From assembly GCA_045648205.1 (NCBI GenBank), contig JAZRNM010000030.1, positions 62,001 to 126,000 of the forward strand: 64,000 nucleotides of DNA. Reading direction: 5' to 3'. A program made the translations under genes and the position numbers. The stretch comes from SIG440 sp045648205 (GTDB taxonomy: Bacteria; Bacillota; Clostridia; Monoglobales; Monoglobaceae). Of the stretch, positions 59,735-64,000 are shown in pieces. The stretch's first letter is position 1. Every line of letters starts with the position of its first letter. Under the pieces are notes generated by a model that was given only the letters and a program-made list of their open reading frames with translations, was not told the origin of the DNA and searched no databases.

Positions 59735-59968
59735 ATGAATGTAAAGGTTGAACTTTTAAAAAGCTACATATCCGATTTCATAAACAACCAGATTGAAGAT
59801 TTTGAAATTGATTCATCGCAAATTGCTGATACAACTGCTATACAGATGCTGGCTGAAATACAAAAAATAATAAAAAATGAATCTTATTCTGATTTTGAAG
59901 CAATCGAAGAAATAGTATGTATTTTTGAGAAATATAATATTGATTTTGGAAGTTGTCATGATTTCTAA
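59735..59968 (+). CDS. Small acidic protein of unknown function ending in CHDF
   Basis: 77 residues, predicted mostly helical, acidic, no signal peptide or membrane helix. The C-terminus EKYNIDFGSCHDF with a Cys-His pair is the most distinctive part and could bind a metal or nucleotide, which is not shown. ATG at 59735 with GAGAGG 7 nt upstream; the frame extends further upstream but would run through the terminator of the leader RNA. It is the only gene downstream of that leader and is followed by its own terminator. I do not recognise the family. Confidence 0.7.
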   Translation: MNVKVELLKSYISDFINNQIEDFEIDSSQIADTTAIQMLAEIQKIIKNESYSDFEAIEEIVCIFEKYNIDFGSCHDF

Positions 59969-60000
59969 TGCATCTATTGCGAACGTAAAAGTCAAAACAA

Positions 60001-60032
60001 AAAGCACTTGCAGATTTGCAAGTGCTTTTTTT
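60001..60032. terminator. Bidirectional terminator between the CHDF gene and the SLH gene
   Basis: AAAGCACTTGC (60001-60011) pairs with GCAAGTGCTTT (60018-60028), followed by T residues and preceded by A residues. Confidence 0.88.
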
Positions 60033-60048
60033 CAATTTTCCAAAATTA

Positions 60049-62955
60049 TTATCTTACGATAACCATTTCAGAAACCTTATCCTCAAAAATCTTGATAAAG
60101 AGTCTTACCTCATTACCCTCTTCAAAAACCTCAATGTCACCTGCTGTAACAACATTCACATTTTCGGTCTTTCTCTGAGAATTATATTCATAAACAGTCA
60201 CATCTGCTGTTGAATAGTTCTTGACAGTTCCGTTCACACTTACGTTGACAGAATCTGCAAACTTTTTGGTAACACGACCATAAACTGTCACAAGGTCTGT
60301 TCCTATTGTCTTTGTGAACTCTGTTGCCTTGGCGTCTCTGTCAAAGAGAAGTGTGATTGTGTCAACCTCGCCCTGAGCATTTGTGCTGTACTGGAACACG
60401 TCACCCTGTTCAAGCTTGCCGTCACCCTTCACGAAAACTGTTGTGTCTTCTGCCATAAGCTCAACCGGTCTGCCGTTTTCAAGACCATAAACCACATCAA
60501 CTGTTTCATAGTCTTCATTCTGTGCAGTTGCAATCTGGTCAACAATCACGATTGGTGACTTGGCTTCAGCAATGCCGGTTGTACTTGTAACAATAATAGC
60601 GCCAGCCGAGAAGTCTTCATTCAAATCATAAACGATTATATCATAAGGTGTGTTGTTTGCAAACATATTGCTGCTTCTCACAGCATACTTGGTTGTGTCT
60701 GTGCCTGCTGATGCAGGAATATCAAATACAACTGTGTTTTGTGTTACCTTAACATTTCCGAGCATTCCCGATGCACTCTTATACACCTGGTCGGCTGCAG
60801 AAATATTCTTTGTAAACACGCCCTTGTTTACGGCACCGTTTGCTGTTTTGTCAACTGCAATGTCAAGGCCTGTCAGAACTCCCTGAGAATTTGTTTCATA
60901 AGTGATAAGCTGGGGAGTTACCACGCCATCTTTTCCAAACTGTTCAAGAACCTTGTCCTGAGTGAGACCATAAGTGTCGTTTACACGGATTTTTTGTGCA
61001 CCGTTAAACACCCTTGTTTCTCCCTGAGCGGTGAAAATCTTGAACTGGATTGTCTTGTCAATTGTGCCTGTTACAGCAGCATCTGTCAAATAGCCATAAG
61101 CCCCGCGGATTGCACTGCCTGTTGCTGTTTCTGTTGGGTCAACTGCTGCAACATTACCCTCAACATCCAGATAGAATCTGCCCTCATCGCCAAGCTTTAT
61201 ATCATTGGGGTAATTTGCAGCTTTTTCATAGGTCTCTTCTGAATTGTTAATCTTAAATCCTTCATTTGATGTTTGTGTCACTCTGCCTAAGATGCTGTCT
61301 GTTGTCACATATGCTTTAATAAGCTGTTTGTCTGTGCTGATTGTATACGAAATAACATTCCATTCTTCAAGGTCTGCGGGTTCAATTTCAACTCCGTTTC
61401 TCATAAGAGTGAACATAACCTCTGTGTTTTCAGGGTTAAGGAGAAGTGAACCATTGTTATATTTGTCTGTAATTCTTCCTGTCACCGAAGAAACATTTTC
61501 AACAACAAGATTTGTGAAATGATTTACAAACGCAATGTCATATACATTGTTCACATCAGTATCGAGAAGAATCAGGTTGCCTGTCTTTGGAATGAGCTGT
61601 TCGTTGGTAAGAGTCTGGGCATACTTTCCGTTGAAAATATAAACAGGTGACGCAACTATTGTTGCAGTTCTGGTAGTTGAATCATTTGTTCCTGCTCTCC
61701 AATAGGTTACTGTCTTGTTGACATTCGCATCTCCTGTAACAGATACAATGTCTCTTGCATTGATTGTAAGAACATTGTTTTTGCTGTCCTGAGGTCTCAC
61801 AAGAATAAGTGTCTTCACATCAGATGTTGAGTCAATTCTCGCATAATAAACTACATTGTAGCCAAGATAATCTCTCGCGCCTGATTTGCCTTCATTGAAT
61901 ATGCTGTCATTAATCAGAATCTGGTCTTCTGCGGTTGTGCTTCCTCCGCTGAGAGTTGTCTCGGATGTTCCTTTAATCTGTCCGTATGCCTTTTCAACAT
62001 TCAATCTGTCATAAAGAAGCGTCTTGTCAACCACTTCATAAACCACATTGCTTCCAAAACCTGTCTGTTCCATAAGGTTGACAGTTAATGCATTAAATAC
62101 GAGCTGTGCAACATCTCCTCTTTTGACGGGAGTTGCGCCTGCCGCTGCAATACCTTTGAGAAGCTGATTTTCAGATGCAACTGCCATATATCCGGCAGGG
62201 TATCCGCCTCTGTCACGGGCAACAGGCTCAAAACCAAGTGCTCTCACCATAATGGTAACAGCCTCCTGGAAAAGCACAGGGTCGTCAGGACGGAATGTGC
62301 CCACATCGTCACCAATCACCATCCCCTGCTGGTCAGCAACATTAATAGCCCCATTTGCCCAGTGGTTTGATGCCACGTCAGGGAAACGGGTGGGAATATT
62401 TGCACCATTTGCAACATCCTCAAGACCAACTGAATAAACAGCTACCTTTGCCATTTCTGAACGCAAAATGGTGTCATCGGGACGGAATGCTCCGGATTCA
62501 GCATCACCAACCATAATTCCCAAAGCACCCAAAACCTCAGCAGCTTCCTCATACTTTGTGCCGGCAATATCAGGTGAAAGCACAACCCGTCTGCTGCTGT
62601 AGCGTGAAGGTGCCACATTCTCATTAAGGTCGTCATTCATCATCGCATTGTGTTTTGTCTGATTTTGTTCCACGATTGCTTCACTATTATCAATCGTCTT
62701 TGTGGCACGCGGAGTTGCCGCCTGCTCACTTGTTGTTTCTGGATTATTTTGTCCATTTGCCCCATTATTCTGAGCCTGGTCTGCAGAATTTGTTGTGCCG
62801 TCACTGTTTCCGGCATTACCTTCTGCGGCGCCATTGAGCATCTCGGGAGTTTCACCCGATGCTAACTTCGGCTCAGCATCTGCGGCAAAAACATTCAGGC
62901 CAAGTGTAAAGACAACGCTTATTGCCAGACACAAGGCAAGAAATCTTTTTGACAT
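60049..62955 (-). CDS. Large secreted S-layer homology (SLH) domain protein
   Basis: 968 residues. Sec signal peptide (residues 1-24, ending NVFA-AD), then a low-complexity linker rich in Asn, Gly, Ala and Thr to about residue 90. Three SLH units lie at about 128-180 (GALGIMVGDAESGAFRPDDTILRSEMAKV), 187-243 (FPDVASNHWANGAINVADQQGMVIGDD) and 250-292. The remaining 670 residues are beta-rich and repetitive, without a recognised enzyme domain. It should be anchored by its SLH units to a (possibly pyruvylated) wall polymer. AGAGGAGGAA precedes the ATG. A candidate major surface-layer protein. Divergent from a second SLH gene at 63227. Confidence 0.88.
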   Translation of the reverse strand: MSKRFLALCLAISVVFTLGLNVFAADAEPKLASGETPEMLNGAAEGNAGNSDGTTNSADQAQNNGANGQNNPETTSEQAATPRATKTIDNSEAIVEQNQTKHNAMMNDDLNENVAPSRYSSRRVVLSPDIAGTKYEEAAEVLGALGIMVGDAESGAFRPDDTILRSEMAKVAVYSVGLEDVANGANIPTRFPDVASNHWANGAINVADQQGMVIGDDVGTFRPDDPVLFQEAVTIMVRALGFEPVARDRGGYPAGYMAVASENQLLKGIAAAGATPVKRGDVAQLVFNALTVNLMEQTGFGSNVVYEVVDKTLLYDRLNVEKAYGQIKGTSETTLSGGSTTAEDQILINDSIFNEGKSGARDYLGYNVVYYARIDSTSDVKTLILVRPQDSKNNVLTINARDIVSVTGDANVNKTVTYWRAGTNDSTTRTATIVASPVYIFNGKYAQTLTNEQLIPKTGNLILLDTDVNNVYDIAFVNHFTNLVVENVSSVTGRITDKYNNGSLLLNPENTEVMFTLMRNGVEIEPADLEEWNVISYTISTDKQLIKAYVTTDSILGRVTQTSNEGFKINNSEETYEKAANYPNDIKLGDEGRFYLDVEGNVAAVDPTETATGSAIRGAYGYLTDAAVTGTIDKTIQFKIFTAQGETRVFNGAQKIRVNDTYGLTQDKVLEQFGKDGVVTPQLITYETNSQGVLTGLDIAVDKTANGAVNKGVFTKNISAADQVYKSASGMLGNVKVTQNTVVFDIPASAGTDTTKYAVRSSNMFANNTPYDIIVYDLNEDFSAGAIIVTSTTGIAEAKSPIVIVDQIATAQNEDYETVDVVYGLENGRPVELMAEDTTVFVKGDGKLEQGDVFQYSTNAQGEVDTITLLFDRDAKATEFTKTIGTDLVTVYGRVTKKFADSVNVSVNGTVKNYSTADVTVYEYNSQRKTENVNVVTAGDIEVFEEGNEVRLFIKIFEDKVSEMVIVR

Positions 62956-63119
62956 TTTTATTCCTCCTCTTTAAAAATTAAAATGTTTCGTGTTTATTGT
63001 GTGCCAATGAGAATAATTTACAACATCAACTTTTTGGTTCAATTAGCAAAAATAATCCAATGTTCCAATATTTTTATCAACTCGTAACAAATCTGTAAAA
63101 ACTTTTTATTTAAATATAG

Positions 63120-63148
63120 TTGAAATTTGTAAAAAGTTGTGGTACAAT
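63120..63148 (+). promoter_or_regulatory. Promoter of the second SLH gene
   Basis: -35 TTGAAA (63120-63125), 17-nt spacer, -10 TACAAT (63143-63148) preceded by TGG (extended -10); leaves a leader of about 70 nt. Confidence 0.68.
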
Positions 63149-63226
63149 ATAGAGGATATAGACTATATATTGTGTTTTTTTGATAATTTATTAAATTTTA
63201 CATATTATATTAGGGAGGTACATCAA

Positions 63227-64000
63227 ATGAAAACAAAAAAAATTGTGAGCGGAATTTTGTGCGTAATCTTTCTGCTCTCCACAGTGGCTGTTTCTGCTCG
63301 AACCTTTTCTGACGTAGAACACGACCCGACAGTTGCATGGGCAAAGCCCTATATCAACGCAATGGCAGATGCAGGCTATCTTAAGGGCTATGAGGACGGA
63401 ACATTTAAGCCCAACAACACCATCTCAAAAACTGAGGCGCTCATTCTTCTTTCCAGAATGATTGGTGTAAATGATGAAAGTTTTGCAGATTCAGTTGAAC
63501 TGGCAGTGGACGCATATAATTCCACATTGAGTAATTTTTCAACAAACTATGCAAAAGAAATCTCATATCTCCTCTACGCAGGAGTTCTCAAATCATCTGA
63601 ACTTGATACATACATTTCAAATTCAAACAAAAACACAGCCCTCAAAAGATATGAAGCGGCAATTCTCCTGACCAAGCTTTTGGGAGCAGAAGACGAGGTT
63701 CTCGGAAACGCATTTGTTTCTTCATCTTATGCTGACACAGTGGAAATTCCCGATTCAGCTAGAGCTTACGTTGAATATGTAAAAGAAAAAGGCATTATGC
63801 AGGGTATGGGAAACAACGAAGACGGCGAGCCTATGTTTTCTCCCAAAACATCTGTAACACGTTCACAAATGGCGAAAATGCTTCACAGTCTGATTGACAT
63901 AGTCGACTTGTCTGTTCAGACAGGTGTTGTTGCATCAACCGACAATGTTGGAAAAACAATTACAATCACCATTGGCGGCAACGACATTGTGAATGATGTT
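63227..64000 (+). CDS. Secreted SLH-domain protein, N-terminal 258 residues (cut by window edge)
   Basis: Signal peptide MKTKKIVSGILCVIFLLSTVAVSA, then three SLH units: FSDVEHDPTVAWAKPYINAMADAGYLKGYEDGTFKPNNTISKTEAL (residues 27-72), a degenerate middle one (YAKEISYLLYAGVLKSSE), and ARAYVEYVKEKGIMQGMGNNEDGEPMFSPKTSVTRSQMAKML. After about residue 235 a new domain starts (VVASTDNVGKTITITIGG) resembling the beta-rich part of the protein encoded at 60049. AGGGAGGT lies 7 nt before the ATG. The frame is open to the window end. Confidence 0.9.
   Translation, partial: MKTKKIVSGILCVIFLLSTVAVSARTFSDVEHDPTVAWAKPYINAMADAGYLKGYEDGTFKPNNTISKTEALILLSRMIGVNDESFADSVELAVDAYNSTLSNFSTNYAKEISYLLYAGVLKSSELDTYISNSNKNTALKRYEAAILLTKLLGAEDEVLGNAFVSSSYADTVEIPDSARAYVEYVKEKGIMQGMGNNEDGEPMFSPKTSVTRSQMAKMLHSLIDIVDLSVQTGVVASTDNVGKTITITIGGNDIVNDV

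Overview
The window reads as chromosome of an anaerobic, spore-forming member of the Clostridia (Bacillota). Supporting signs are the sporulation genes yabP, yabQ, a PdaB-type deacetylase and a GerS-like lipoprotein; the Gram-positive housekeeping set (FakA, Asp23, MecA, YebC, DivIC, UgtP-like glucosyltransferase, Mini-RNase III, RelQ); a split transketolase; S-layer homology proteins; a 6S RNA of Firmicutes type; and a tetrahydrofolate riboswitch. The DNA is moderately AT-rich, with strong GGAGG-type ribosome binding sites and several GTG and TTG starts. I see no prophage, CRISPR array or large mobile element.

Layout. 1-4472 (minus): an operon of a membrane GT2 glycosyltransferase, a small membrane protein, an AcpS-NnrD fusion, a GerS-like lipoprotein and alanine racemase (cut by the window edge). 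4776-10987 (plus): cysE-cysS-mrnC, a YitT membrane protein, the two transketolase halves and cysK. 11016-11250: a MITE-like element between the convergent cysK and dut. 11251-23526 (minus): a long housekeeping run, rlmB-yifB-trmL-degV-DUF4364-mnmG-rluD-addA-ugtP-dut. 23724-30535 (plus): asp23-fakA-recG, a LOG-family gene, proA and relQ. 30550-33412: formyltransferase, DUF1294, a two-OB SSB (minus) and a DUF624 membrane protein (plus).

33447-50722 (minus) is one 16-gene surface polysaccharide operon behind a near-consensus promoter (50835-50863) and closed by a bidirectional terminator (33415-33450). It encodes a sugar aminotransferase, the initiating phosphoglycosyl transferase, GNAT, a second DegT-like enzyme, an ATP-grasp enzyme, three glycosyltransferases, Wzy, a PP-loop enzyme, the Wzx flippase, pyruvyl transferase, deacetylase, an Fe-S F420-dehydrogenase-like protein, nucleotide-sugar dehydrogenase and a nucleotidyltransferase-fold protein. 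It probably makes an acidic, possibly pyruvylated cell-wall or capsular polymer.

50942-59133 returns to core functions: PdaB, yebC, the S1-divIC-yabQ-yabP cell division/sporulation cluster, mecA, 6S RNA, rsmD-coaD, a coiled-coil protein, and folT-folC under a THF riboswitch. 59134-60035 is the least ordinary stretch: tRNA-Gly, an array of small hairpins, and a structured leader RNA with its own promoter and an apparent terminator/antiterminator switch directly before a 77-residue orphan protein. The window ends with two divergent SLH-domain secreted proteins (60049-62955 minus; 63227 onward plus, truncated).

The best candidate for something undescribed is the leader RNA plus small protein at 59534-59968. 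Next are the PP-loop, ATP-grasp and DegT-like enzymes in the polysaccharide operon, the AcpS-NnrD fusion and the MITE.
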